From Haloarcula sp. H-GB4 (GTDB lineage: Archaea > Halobacteriota > Halobacteria > Halobacteriales > Haloarculaceae): a stretch of 64,000 bases of DNA. The translations under genes and the position numbers were made by a program. The notes beneath the pieces are model-generated. The model was not told the DNA's origin. It did no database searches and was given only the letters and a program-made list of their open reading frames with translations. How positions within the stretch are numbered: position 1 is the first letter of the stretch; each line of letters starts with the position of its first letter. Shown piece by piece: positions 44,596-53,365 of the stretch. The stretch is taken from the NCBI RefSeq assembly GCF_030848575.1, contig NZ_JAVDDX010000004.1:1-64000 (forward strand). Direction: 5' to 3'.

Positions 44596-46208
44596 TAGTC
44601 ATAGCCCTCCATAGAGACGAATAAACTCCGCAGGAGCACTAGAACCGGGATTATCTCAAGTCGTCCGATCCACATGTTGAATAAGAACATGACCTTCGTG
44701 ACCGTCGGCATCCCCGGGCCGGTGATGCCCGACGAGAGCCCAACGTTACCTTGCGCGGAGGCAACCTCAAACAGAACGTTTTCTAGAGTGTAGCCTTCTG
44801 GACCCATCGGAAGGGCGATCATAAAGACGAATGCAGCGACGCCGAGGAAAAGGATCCAGAGGAACGTGATGATAGCGGCCTCTTCAAACTCCTGCGCTGC
44901 TTCGTCATCTGATAATGTTCGATCATCCAGTCGGAATGTACGAACAGCAGTTGAAGGGTAGAATACGTCACGGATACGAAACAGAATCCCTTTTCCGAGA
45001 GTGAGCAACCGGATGAGCTTGATACCCCCGACAGTTGATCCGGCAGCTGCCCCGACGATCATCCCGAACGCGACCGTCAATTGTGCAGGCGCCGACCATC
45101 CCGGCCCGAGCGAGCCTGCAGTCTGGAACCCGGTGCAGGACGCCGCCGAGACGAACTGGAATATGGCAAATCGGAACGTCTGAAAGAGCGTTGCTGCCCG
45201 GCCATGAAGGACGATTCCAGCAACGGTCATCGTCTCTGTCTGGTAGAATCCCTGATCAAACAGTAAGGCAGTCAAAATCAACGTCCCAAGGCCGAAGAAA
45301 ATGAAGACCCACCGCGTCTGGAGGTCTCTGTAGAGGTTCCGGAGGTCTCCGCGTAGAATTAAATAATGAATCGGGAACGCAATACTCCCAAGAATCATGA
45401 TGGGGATGAGTGCGAAGTCGATGGCGACGCTGTTGTACGTGCCTATCGAATTATCCGTAATCGAAAACCCTCCGGTTGCGAGCCCCGTCATTGCATGGTT
45501 GATTGCATCCCACATCGGCATGCCAGCCAGCCACAGGAGGAGGATCGAGAAGAACGTGAACAGGAGGAAGATCCACCAGATTGTCCTGACGGTGGACACG
45601 ATACTCGGATGAATCTTCTCCGAACGCGCTTCACTTTCATAGAGCGTAAGTGACCCACTCCCCGGGCGTGCGAGAATAGCGGTCGTGAGCACGATGACTC
45701 CGACGCCACCAACCCATTCGATGAATGAACGCCACCACTGGAGCGTGTGTGGAAGCGCCGCCTCGTTATCGGTCATCGTCAGTCCCGTGCCGGTAAACCC
45801 GCTCATGCTCTCGAAGAACCCGTTGAGGGGATTCTGGAACGCAGCGAGTGTACTGAACGTCCTAGTTCCTCCGGTCGTGAACCGGGCCGGAATTTCGAGA
45901 ACTGAGGGATCAAGTCGTGCCGTCCAGGCAATAAGCAGGAATGGGACAGAGCCGAAGACTGCGACGAAGAACCACCCAGAGGCGGCGATCATCATCCCAT
46001 GCAATCGACCAGGATCATCTGCGTCCTGAAAGGCCCGCGAAAGTCCGAATCCGACTAGCAAAGGGAGCAGTCCTGAAAGGATCATTCCAGGAACAACCCA
46101 CCACTCTCGCCAGACGAGCGGAATAAGAACGGAGACGAGAATAAGACCTGCTAGCGCCTCGAGCATCCGCCCGAGGTCGCGAGCAATTGTCCCAAGACGA
46201 TTAGCCAT
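44595..46208 (-). CDS. trkH: TrkH-type K+ transporter, first copy
   Basis: A 537-residue pore subunit with the fourfold M1-P-M2 architecture. The four P-loop glycines are visible: FESMSGFTGTGLTM, HAMTGLATGGFSITD, SCTGFQTAG and ASAQGNVGLSSGITGPG. It should mediate K+ (or Na+/K+) uptake gated by a TrkA-type RCK protein. A TrkA-like gene lies 1.2 kb away (47440-48150) on the same strand, separated by a UspA pseudogene. TrkH is followed by a coupled small membrane protein. Its start is ATG 46208. Confidence 0.93.
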   Translation of the reverse strand: MANRLGTIARDLGRMLEALAGLILVSVLIPLVWREWWVVPGMILSGLLPLLVGFGLSRAFQDADDPGRLHGMMIAASGWFFVAVFGSVPFLLIAWTARLDPSVLEIPARFTTGGTRTFSTLAAFQNPLNGFFESMSGFTGTGLTMTDNEAALPHTLQWWRSFIEWVGGVGVIVLTTAILARPGSGSLTLYESEARSEKIHPSIVSTVRTIWWIFLLFTFFSILLLWLAGMPMWDAINHAMTGLATGGFSITDNSIGTYNSVAIDFALIPIMILGSIAFPIHYLILRGDLRNLYRDLQTRWVFIFFGLGTLILTALLFDQGFYQTETMTVAGIVLHGRAATLFQTFRFAIFQFVSAASCTGFQTAGSLGPGWSAPAQLTVAFGMIVGAAAGSTVGGIKLIRLLTLGKGILFRIRDVFYPSTAVRTFRLDDRTLSDDEAAQEFEEAAIITFLWILFLGVAAFVFMIALPMGPEGYTLENVLFEVASAQGNVGLSSGITGPGMPTVTKVMFLFNMWIGRLEIIPVLVLLRSLFVSMEGYD

Positions 46209-46261
46209 ACAATTTCGGTATGCTGAACGAGAACTTAAATTGGCTGATTCACGCCAAAGAG

Positions 46262-47114
46262 GTGAGCCGTTAGATTGCGCTATGGGAAATAGTTACCTGC
46301 GGGCACCGCTTTCTGGAAAAGTCTTGATGTCGAGCATATGTTATTTTCGATTTGGCCACCAAGACGGCGAGGTTCTGCTTACAAGTGTCGCCACAGTTCC
46401 CGAGCAAACGCCACTGTCGGAAGGCCGTCGGTTAATGAACAGCGAGAACTACTCGGCGAGGCAATGCAGTACGCTCCTGATGATATCCTAGTACATCAGA
46501 CTGTGACAATCGGCCATGACATCGCGAAGAGAATCAACAACGTCGCCTATCAACGCGACAGTGTCCTCGTGTTACTCGGCTGGCGAGGGCAGCGGAAACG
46601 TGTGTCCGATTATGCGCTGGGCTCAAATATCGACACCGTCGTCGAGAACGCCGAGTGTGATGTTGCTGTCGTAAAAACCGACGGGACGACAGACACCAAG
46701 CGCGTTCTCGTACCGACTGCGGGCGGTGCAAATTCGGACCTCGCAGAAATGTTTGCCGCCGCGTATACGGTTGCAGGTGCCGAAGTGACCCTGTTTCACG
46801 TCGCAACCGACGGTGATTTCGAGGCAGCTCGCTCGTTCTCGTCTACCTACTCGGAGGATATGCTCTCATCGAACTGGGGCTCTGGTCTCCTAGCTATGAA
46901 TTTTTCTCCCCACAGAGGATGTCTATTTTGCCTGGATGGGATTCCTAATTGGCCTGGTTATTTGTTCTGGCACCGGCTCACCCATCGGGCTTGCCTTCCT
47001 CAACAGGAGTGAAGGCCGAATCCACAATGAGGTTTCCTCGCCTCGTTCATTGGTTTCGGATTCGGTGCCGGAGCGATCAGATTGACTTACGCGACTGCTC
47101 TTGCAGGGATAGTG
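46262..47114 (+). pseudogene. UspA-type protein fused to membrane remnant, frameshifted
   Basis: Up to about 46430 one frame gives EVLLTSVATVPEQTPLSEG; a shift then leads to NEQRELLGEAMQYAPDDILV, VLLGWRGQRKRVSDYALGSN, ENAECDVAVVKTDGTTDTKR and VLVPTAGGANSDLAEMFAAA. This is a tandem UspA domain like that fused to the APC permease at 55420. After about 46870 the domain breaks off and other frames carry YFAWMGFLIGLVICSGTGSP and FIGFGFGAGAIRLTYATALA, pieces of membrane helices. It is a decayed, rearranged transporter-UspA gene. Exact ends are uncertain. Confidence 0.6.
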
Positions 47115-47439
47115 TAGCCACTTACAGACAGTTACCGGTGACAAAGGATATGACTGGGACGGTTTGCATGACTTCGGGACGTCAATGTTTGATCACTGAT
47201 CGAATACCGCAGGTGACATTGGTTTGATATCGCGAACAACGCTCGCCATAGTAAGAATATCTGTTACTAAGAATCAGTAGTTGAAGTCGTTCTCTTTGCG
47301 CCTAAGCAGCAGTACGGTGAGACGCTCCGCGCTCGGACAAGGTTTGGACAGTTCCAAGAATTGTGCTACAAACAGCTGTGGGGATTTTTGAACTCGCTTC
47401 CTGGTTCTACGACTACCCCCTGAGCGACTCGCACACATC
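47115..47439. other. No gene recognised
   Basis: About 325 bases between the decayed UspA-membrane gene and the end of the TrkA gene; short frames only. Confidence 0.4.
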
Positions 47440-48150
47440 TCATAAACTGAACCCGCTCGAATTGTTCGTTTCGTGGTCCTCGTAATGTCCAAAGATATCT
47501 GTCACCGCTGGTGTTGCGCCACTGCCAGAATACACCGTGAGCAAGTCACCGGCTTCGATGCGGGTCTGTCCCCGAGGGGTAATAGGAGAATCCGAATCGG
47601 GCCGTTCAATTGCTACGACAAGTGTGTCCTCATCAAGCAGTCCTTCGTTGTCCGCTTCAACGAGGTTTAGACCGGCGATCGGTGCGTCCTCGGCGACCGT
47701 AATCTCGAACACTTCGGCAACATCGCCGACACGCATGTAATCAACAATCGATGGCCGATCCACAGACCGGAACAGTGATTCCGCGATGAGGCGCTGTGGA
47801 TTCTCCATTGTGTTGACGCCGATCTGCCTGAATAGGTTCATGTGCTCAGGGTTGTGGACGACTGAGACGATGCTAGGGATTTCAAGTTCCTGTGCGAGCA
47901 ATGAGATCATGACATTGGTCGCGTCCTGATCCGTCGTTGAGATGAGCGCATCAGCCCGGTCAGCTCCGGCATCCTCCAGCGTCTCCTTGATCGTCGCGTC
48001 CGCGTTGATGACCAGGCAGTCGAACTCAGTAGCGACTTCGTCCGCTCTCGCCGCGTCTTTTTCGATGACGACAACTTCGTTTCCAGTTCCGGTTGCGATT
48101 TCAATGAGCGGCGTTCCGATATCGCCAGCTCCGACAGTGATTATGTACAT
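47440..48150 (-). CDS. trkA: TrkA/KtrA-type RCK subunit
   Basis: The 236-residue protein has one RCK_N Rossmann domain (IITVGAGDIGTPLIEIATG, GxGxxG at residues 7-12; acidic strand end VVVIEKD) and one RCK_C domain (VFEITVAEDAPIAGLNLVEA, RIEAGDLLTVYSGSGATP). It should bind NAD(H)/ATP/ADP and gate a TrkH pore as a ring. Its closest relative in the window is 50915-51601 (nearly identical blocks such as TIKETLEDAGADRADA). Partner TrkH is probably 44595-46208. Confidence 0.92.
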   Translation of the reverse strand: MYIITVGAGDIGTPLIEIATGTGNEVVVIEKDAARADEVATEFDCLVINADATIKETLEDAGADRADALISTTDQDATNVMISLLAQELEIPSIVSVVHNPEHMNLFRQIGVNTMENPQRLIAESLFRSVDRPSIVDYMRVGDVAEVFEITVAEDAPIAGLNLVEADNEGLLDEDTLVVAIERPDSDSPITPRGQTRIEAGDLLTVYSGSGATPAVTDIFGHYEDHETNNSSGFSL

Positions 48151-48401
48151 GTGTTATATCTTCTACTGGTGCCGCTTTGGGCTGAGTCCCTCATAATCAG
48201 TGTCCCGCGCGAATCGCTCGTCTCGCTGTCTGCCGACATACCGCGGACGTAATTGAGGGTTCACTTGGGTTAGAATTACAGTCCTGAAATAAAAACCTCG
48301 CTATCTTGCGTAATCCACATGCTGTCGAGGATTAGACCAGCAATCCGAAGAAATGTAGAGTGTCGTACTGGTCTAGAAGTAACGGAGAATCGCGGGGGTT
48401 T

Positions 48402-49166
48402 TCACGATGGTGTCATCGGTTGGTTCGTATTGCCAAACGATTCTAGTGTCGACTCTGGCACGCCGTCCCGGGCGAACACGGAGATGAGATCACCAGCACG
48501 AATCTCCGTGTCACCCTTGGGCGTGATCATTTCATCTCCACGCTCAATAGCGATAACAAGCACTTCACTGCCAAGCAGCGATTGCTCGTTAGCTTCTCGT
48601 AGTGTCGTGTTGACAATAGGGGCGTCCTTGCTGACGGTCACATCAACTACTTCGGCTCCACCGGAGAGAGACACCATATCTGTCATTGCACCCTGCTTGG
48701 TTGCGCCGTCCGGCCCGAACGGCTCGTAGGGGGTGAAATATTCCTCCTGAATCAGATCCTCGTCCTCGATTTCTAGGCCGAGTTTACTGAGCTGGTGGGC
48801 TATTCGTGTGAGGTCACTCATCTCCTCGCCCACAGCCTTGATTTGCAGGTTCCCACGGCCCGTCCTGAGTTCGCGAACGTTCACGACTCCGGGAACCGTG
48901 AGTGCCTTTCTGGCGAGATTTTCCCGCTCACTCGCCGAAGTGTTACAAACGAATAGATTAGTCATGCGACTTTCACAGCGTTCGTAGTCGATGTCAGCGT
49001 GATACCCTTTGATTATGCCCACCTCTTCAAGCTGGTTGATTCGATTGCGAATGGTCCCCGGAGAGACATCCATCTCCTCGGCGACCATCGGAGCCGAGAT
49101 ATTCCGTGCATCCTCCTGCATCGCATATATAATGCGCTTGTCAATTTCGTCGAGACGACGACTCAT
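48402..49166 (-). CDS. Lrp/AsnC regulator fused to an RCK_C (TrkA-C) domain
   Basis: A 254-residue fusion. Residues 1-60 form an AsnC-type HTH (LDEIDKRIIYAMQEDARNIS, DVSPGTIRNRINQLEEVGII). Residues 65-145 resemble the Lrp/AsnC ligand-binding fold (LFVCNTSASERENLARKALT, VVNVRELRTGRGNLQIKAVG). Residues 170-245 form an RCK_C domain (EVVDVTVSKDAPIVNTTLRE, TEIRAGDLISVFARDG). RCK_C binds small ligands such as Ca2+ or c-di-AMP in other systems, so this could be a transcription factor that senses the same signal as the K+ channels. It lies upstream of, and codirectional with, trkA at 47440; a role in controlling the trk genes is inferred. Confidence 0.88.
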   Translation of the reverse strand: MSRRLDEIDKRIIYAMQEDARNISAPMVAEEMDVSPGTIRNRINQLEEVGIIKGYHADIDYERCESRMTNLFVCNTSASERENLARKALTVPGVVNVRELRTGRGNLQIKAVGEEMSDLTRIAHQLSKLGLEIEDEDLIQEEYFTPYEPFGPDGATKQGAMTDMVSLSGGAEVVDVTVSKDAPIVNTTLREANEQSLLGSEVLVIAIERGDEMITPKGDTEIRAGDLISVFARDGVPESTLESFGNTNQPMTPS

Positions 49167-49224
49167 ACTAGATGTACAGGATGCGTCCCAATCCCTTTTT
49201 CCCTGTTACCTGTACGCGGACTTT

Positions 49225-49318
49225 CGACAATTTCAGGCGTCGGACGATGGTCTGACGGACTGACAACGTGGGTTCTTCCGGATTGTGCGGCGTGAGAAGC
49301 TTTGGTCCGTCTGTTCAC
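49225..49318 (-). pseudogene. Tail of an APC-UspA permease (remnant)
   Basis: On the minus strand the last codons read EEPTLSVRQTIVRRL, matching EESAMSIRQAIVRRL at the end of the intact permease (55420-57693). The preceding GEQTDQ is also kept. About 90 bases remain, with frameshifts. Confidence 0.6.
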
Positions 49319-49454
49319 CTGCGGTTGCAGATAGCGAAGGTAGATCGGTCTGTGTCACCGCGGAAACGGGTCGCGAGTACGCAACTTACTGTCCCGACCC
49401 GTTGCCAGCGCATCGAGTTTGATAGCCGCCGGTAGTTGTGTTCCGACCTACAGT

Positions 49455-49692
49455 CTGCGGGGCTGGTTTGGCGGCGACTTCCGGAATCTGTCGAATTGGA
49501 TACATGGCATCTTGAAGCGCCCGACGTTGCGGAAGCACTCATCAACGAGTCCGCACATTACGATGTGACTATGATGGGGAAACCGACGCAACGCAGCCTT
49601 CTAGAGTTCGTCACGGGTTCCCTCACTGCGAGCGTCACCGAAGAATCAGAGAATGCAGTCCTCAAGTACAGCGGAATGGTGGAGAGGGATTC
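49455..49692 (+). pseudogene. Tail of a tandem UspA protein (remnant)
   Basis: The frame LPESVELDTWHLEAPDVAEA, LINESAHYDVTMMGKPTQRS, LLEFVTGSLTASVTEESENA is nearly the same as the C-terminal 75 residues of the intact protein at 58334-59206. The first two-thirds of the gene are missing. With the remnant at 49225 it mirrors the arrangement of the intact locus at 55.4-59.2 kb. Confidence 0.65.
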
Positions 49693-50062
49693 AGTCTCGA
49701 AGCGAAGTAATCTGGTAACAATCCTGGTATCAACGAGCCCACGGTAGTGGACTGTTGCAATAGACTCGGTATGTGCGATATTCCTACAATGGCCCGATCA
49801 GGTGATCCCATTCGACGGTATATATAAGTGTTAGACTCACCGAACCATTGAATGACAGAATACCAAAATAATTCTCGAATGCTAAATATTGACCTATCTT
49901 CTTACTGTATAAGGAAATAAGGCGGTATTTTTTTAAGCAAGCGATATTTCTAGAGTCGAGAGGACAGGTCCCGTGAGAGTAGCCGAATCGTTCGAATGGC
50001 TGACTCGCCGGCCTATATCGACTGCTCAACGGAGTCAGAGACAGAGCAGCACCCGATAAAAT
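49693..50062. other. Intergenic upstream of the second K+ operon
   Basis: About 370 bases, AT-rich. A TATA-like cggtatatataagtg lies at 49815-49829 and further AT-rich blocks near 49920. It should carry the promoter of the operon starting at 50063. No gene; the long minus-strand frame across it (49784-50800) has the wrong composition. Confidence 0.45.
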
Positions 50063-50413
50063 ATGACACAATCTGAAACCAACCCGCCCAAAGATATCCC
50101 GGAGAAAATCACGACTGCACTGGAAGCCAGTAGTGACGCACGTCTCAGGGAGATTATCCATTACGCACAGCAACTCCTGCGGGAGCATCCATCGCTCACA
50201 GATGCGATCGAATCTCGCCCCGGTGAAGAGTTCGTTCGAATCGAGGACCATGGAGCGTACACGATTGTCGTCGTGGAACGACCGGAGGAAACGGGCGAAG
50301 CACGAGGCCCGTTCGCCTACAGGGTCAGGTGGGAACACGGTATCGGCGACGAAGATGGACAGTACCGGTGGCACTATCTCGGAAAAGTCTACGAAGAAAA
50401 CGAGGGTGACTGA
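50063..50413 (+). CDS. Uncharacterised protein heading a UspA-TrkA-TrkH operon
   Basis: This 116-residue acidic soluble protein starts with a helix-rich half (IPEKITTALEASSDARLREI, AQQLLREHPSLTDAIES) and ends with a beta half (VRIEDHGAYTIVVVERPEET, YRVRWEHGIGDEDGQYRWHY). The UspA gene begins one base after its stop. The operon continues with TrkA and TrkH, so it may regulate or assist K+ uptake. Family not recognised; the tail pattern YRVRW...YRWHYLGKVYEE is the most distinctive part. Confidence 0.7.
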   Translation: MTQSETNPPKDIPEKITTALEASSDARLREIIHYAQQLLREHPSLTDAIESRPGEEFVRIEDHGAYTIVVVERPEETGEARGPFAYRVRWEHGIGDEDGQYRWHYLGKVYEENEGD

Positions 50414-50414
50414 G

Positions 50415-50858
50415 ATGTCTGCGGAATTCTTCCAGCGAGTCATTGTTCCAGTCGCTAACGAAGACGACGCGAGGGCGACAACTTCTGCACTCCGCCCGTA
50501 CGTAGCAGGGTCGGACTGCACTGTTATCGCCGTCCATGTCATCGAGAAAGCCGGTGGCACGCCGGACAAAGCGTCAGTCGAACAGCGCAAATTGGCTGCG
50601 AGAGAGATATTCGCTGCCGTCACGGAGAGATTCGTTGACACGGGTGTCACACTGGAAACAGAGCTTCGGTACGGGACCGATATCGCATCGACACTCCTCG
50701 AGGCAGCACACGAACTTGACGCCAGTGCCATCGTCTTCACTCCCCGTGGGGGGAGCCGCTGGCAAAAACTGTTAGCTGGCGATGTGACGCACAATCTCAT
50801 TAACGAGAGTGACGTCCCGATTCTGGCACTCCCTGACCGAGAGGTGAGTGACGCGTGA
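50415..50858 (+). CDS. UspA-type universal stress protein
   Basis: The 147-residue single UspA domain starts MSAEFFQRVIVPVANEDDAR and shows the nucleotide-binding loop TPRGGSRWQKLLAGDVTHNL, close to the ATP-binding G-2x-G-9x-G(S/T) pattern. It is a near paralogue of 57686-58123 (shared IEKAGGxPDKASVEQR and RYGTD). UspA proteins can bind ATP and modulate transporters. It lies between the hypothetical gene and TrkA in one operon. The start is ATG 50415; the open frame extends further upstream but overlaps the previous gene. Confidence 0.85.
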   Translation: MSAEFFQRVIVPVANEDDARATTSALRPYVAGSDCTVIAVHVIEKAGGTPDKASVEQRKLAAREIFAAVTERFVDTGVTLETELRYGTDIASTLLEAAHELDASAIVFTPRGGSRWQKLLAGDVTHNLINESDVPILALPDREVSDA

Positions 50859-50914
50859 GTGTAACCAGGAGACGGACGTCCGGGTCGACAACAAACACCT
50901 AACTGAAACCATAT

Positions 50915-51601
50915 ATGTACATCATCATCGTCGGAGCAGGCGATATCGGCTCACCGCTGATCAATATCGCCACTCGAACTGGAAACGAGGTTGTCGTTAT
51001 CGAGAAAGATACAGGAAAAGCCGAGGAGATAGCAAGCGAGTTCGACTGCCTGGTCATCAACGCGGACGTGACGATCAAGGAGACGTTGGAGGATGCCGGA
51101 GCGGATCGAGCCGACGCGATCATCTCGACAACTGATCAGGACGCGACGAACGTGATGGTCTGTCTGCTTTCCAAAGAGTTCGAGATTCCGGCAATCACGT
51201 CAGTCGTTCACGATGCAGCGCATATGAACCTCTTTCGTCAGATCGAGGTGAACACGGTCGAGAATCCACAGCAACTCATCGCCGAGCATCTCTACCGTGC
51301 GGTCGCCAGACCGGCTATCGTCGATTACATGCGTATCGGCGAGGACGCAGAAGTGTTCGAAATCACGGTCAGGGACGATGCGCCAATCGCTGGCAAAACA
51401 CTTACCGAAGCCGGTGAGGAGGGCATCCTTCCGAACGATGTCTTGATCGTCGCCATCGGTCGTGAGGGCGAGGACAGGCCACTGACACCGCGTGGGAACA
51501 CCCGAATCCAAACGAACGACCTGTTAACCGTCTACTCCGCAGCTGGTGCGAACCCAGATCTCACCGACATCTTCGGCCATTACGAGGACCAAACAGCGTG
51601 A
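50915..51601 (+). CDS. trkA: TrkA/KtrA-type RCK subunit
   Basis: This 228-residue protein has RCK_N with VGAGDIGSPLINIATRTGNE and RCK_C with VFEITVRDDAPIAGKTLTEA and RIQTNDLLTVYSAAGANP. It is about three-quarters identical by eye to the TrkA at 47440, so the two are recent duplicates. Its stop overlaps the GTG start of the following trkH (GTGA, 51598-51601), a strict partner arrangement: this subunit should gate that TrkH. Confidence 0.92.
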   Translation: MYIIIVGAGDIGSPLINIATRTGNEVVVIEKDTGKAEEIASEFDCLVINADVTIKETLEDAGADRADAIISTTDQDATNVMVCLLSKEFEIPAITSVVHDAAHMNLFRQIEVNTVENPQQLIAEHLYRAVARPAIVDYMRIGEDAEVFEITVRDDAPIAGKTLTEAGEEGILPNDVLIVAIGREGEDRPLTPRGNTRIQTNDLLTVYSAAGANPDLTDIFGHYEDQTA

Positions 51602-53247
51602 TCACGGGAGAATCCAAATCAATGTCCAATTCATCTGTCGGTCGCCTTGACTTCCTGACAGCCTCGAAAACGGTCTGTAGAGACGTTGGTGCCTTGCAGG
51701 TACTCATCGGCGGGCTGATGTTAGTCCCCATGCTTGTCTCGCTGGTCTATCAGGAGTGGTACAGCGGACTGTCGTTTCTAATCGGTGCAGGGATCACTTC
51801 GCTTGCTGGCGGGGCAGCGTACAAACTGTGCGAAGATGCCCCTGAACCGAAGCGTCACCACGCGATGATCGTCGCGGCCCTCGGGTGGCTCGCTACGGCG
51901 GCGTTCGGTGCCCTCCCGTTCGTAATCGCGGCCTACATCACGCCACCGGCAGTACTCGAATCCTTCGTGCCAGCGAGTGCGAGCTATCAGTCAAGCCTGC
52001 TCAACTTCCAGAACCCGCTCCATGCCTTCTTCGAGAGCATGAGTGGGTACACAACGACAGGGCTGACGATGAGTGTTCACGAACCGTCGGTGGGCCACGG
52101 CTTCCTCTGGTACCGCTCACAGATGCAGTGGATCGGTGGCGCGGGGATGATCGTCCTCTCGCTGGCAATTTTGCGTCAGCCACACGGGACTGCGGGACTC
52201 TCGCTGTATCAATCAGAAGCACGAAACGAGAAACTTCGGCCGAGCATCGTGGGTACGGCGCGTGCAATCTGGAAGATTTACGTCGGCGTCACCGCACTAG
52301 TTGCCCTCTATCTGGCAGCAGCCACGTTCCTCGTTACCCCGAGTTACGGTATCGAGCCGACGATTTTCGACGCGATAAACCACGCGATGACTGGCCAGTC
52401 CACCGGCGGGTTCAGCACACTCGACAATTCTATCGCCGGCTACGACTCATACGCGATGGAGCTCGTTCACATCCCCGCGATGATTACCGGGGCAATTTCG
52501 ATTCCAGTCTACTATGGGATGCTCTCCGAGCGAGATATCCGAGAATTCACACGCGACCCACAGGTCAGAGTGTTGTTTGGCTCCTTCGTTATCGGTGTAG
52601 TCGGCCTGACGGCGTTTCTCGCTCGATGGGTCGGGGTGCCTTACAATGGTGAGCCGCTCGCATACATCGGGCGTGTAGCGACGAGTCAGGCATTCCGTGA
52701 TGGTCTTTTCCAGTTTATTAGCGCACAGACGACGACGGGGTGGCAGACGTCTGCAATCGGTGACTGGAACAACGGCGCGGTCATGTTCATCGTCTTCGGT
52801 GCGATGTTACTCGGCGGTTGTGCCGGAGCAACGGTCGGCGGGATCAAACTGCTGCGTGGCTACATTATCGCTCGTGGCATCAGTTGGGAGGTCACTCGCG
52901 TGTTCCTCCCCGACCACGCTATCGACGACCTCCGGATTGGGCAGCGGATACTCAAAACCGACGAAGCAAACACCGAGATCAGCGCTGCAACGACGTTCGC
53001 GTTCACGTACCTCGTCTTGCTCGTCCTCTCGCTGTTCGTCCTGTTGGCAGTGCTTCCGACGGATTTCACGCTCGCCGATGGGATTTTCGAAGTAGCGACG
53101 GCACAGGGAACTGTCGGCCTATCGTCGGGGATCACTGGTCCAGGCATGCCGGTCATCGCTGAGGTCCTGTTGATCCTCCAGATGTGGATGGGACGGCTCG
53201 AAATTATCCCCGTCCTCGTCCTGATTAACGCGATCTTCAGGCGGTGA
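51598..53247 (+). CDS. trkH: TrkH-type K+ transporter, second copy
   Basis: A pore subunit of up to 549 residues. GTG 51598 overlaps the trkA stop; ATG 51622 (MSNSSVGRLDFLTASK) is an alternative start. The filter loops are FESMSGYTTTGLTM, HAMTGQSTGGFSTLD, SAQTTTGWQTSA and TAQGTVGLSSGITGPG, each with its glycine. It is clearly related to the copy at 44595 (shared SEARNEKLRPSIV-like block and tail WMGRLEIIPVLVL). It is co-transcribed with TrkA, UspA and the hypothetical gene at 50063. Confidence 0.93.
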   Translation: MITGESKSMSNSSVGRLDFLTASKTVCRDVGALQVLIGGLMLVPMLVSLVYQEWYSGLSFLIGAGITSLAGGAAYKLCEDAPEPKRHHAMIVAALGWLATAAFGALPFVIAAYITPPAVLESFVPASASYQSSLLNFQNPLHAFFESMSGYTTTGLTMSVHEPSVGHGFLWYRSQMQWIGGAGMIVLSLAILRQPHGTAGLSLYQSEARNEKLRPSIVGTARAIWKIYVGVTALVALYLAAATFLVTPSYGIEPTIFDAINHAMTGQSTGGFSTLDNSIAGYDSYAMELVHIPAMITGAISIPVYYGMLSERDIREFTRDPQVRVLFGSFVIGVVGLTAFLARWVGVPYNGEPLAYIGRVATSQAFRDGLFQFISAQTTTGWQTSAIGDWNNGAVMFIVFGAMLLGGCAGATVGGIKLLRGYIIARGISWEVTRVFLPDHAIDDLRIGQRILKTDEANTEISAATTFAFTYLVLLVLSLFVLLAVLPTDFTLADGIFEVATAQGTVGLSSGITGPGMPVIAEVLLILQMWMGRLEIIPVLVLINAIFRR

Positions 53248-53365
53248 CTTGGATGGATAGTCAGTATCGATTCCGCCCGCCTGTGCTCGATGTACCCGGC
53301 CCACCCTGCACAGTAGAAGCGCTTGCTCGTATCGCTACGCAACCAATACCATCACACTACCACCA

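Noticed and set aside
49784-50800. A 338-residue open frame on the minus strand
   Set aside because: It is antisense to the hypothetical and UspA genes, and the translation has no family signature and a Ser/Cys-rich composition.
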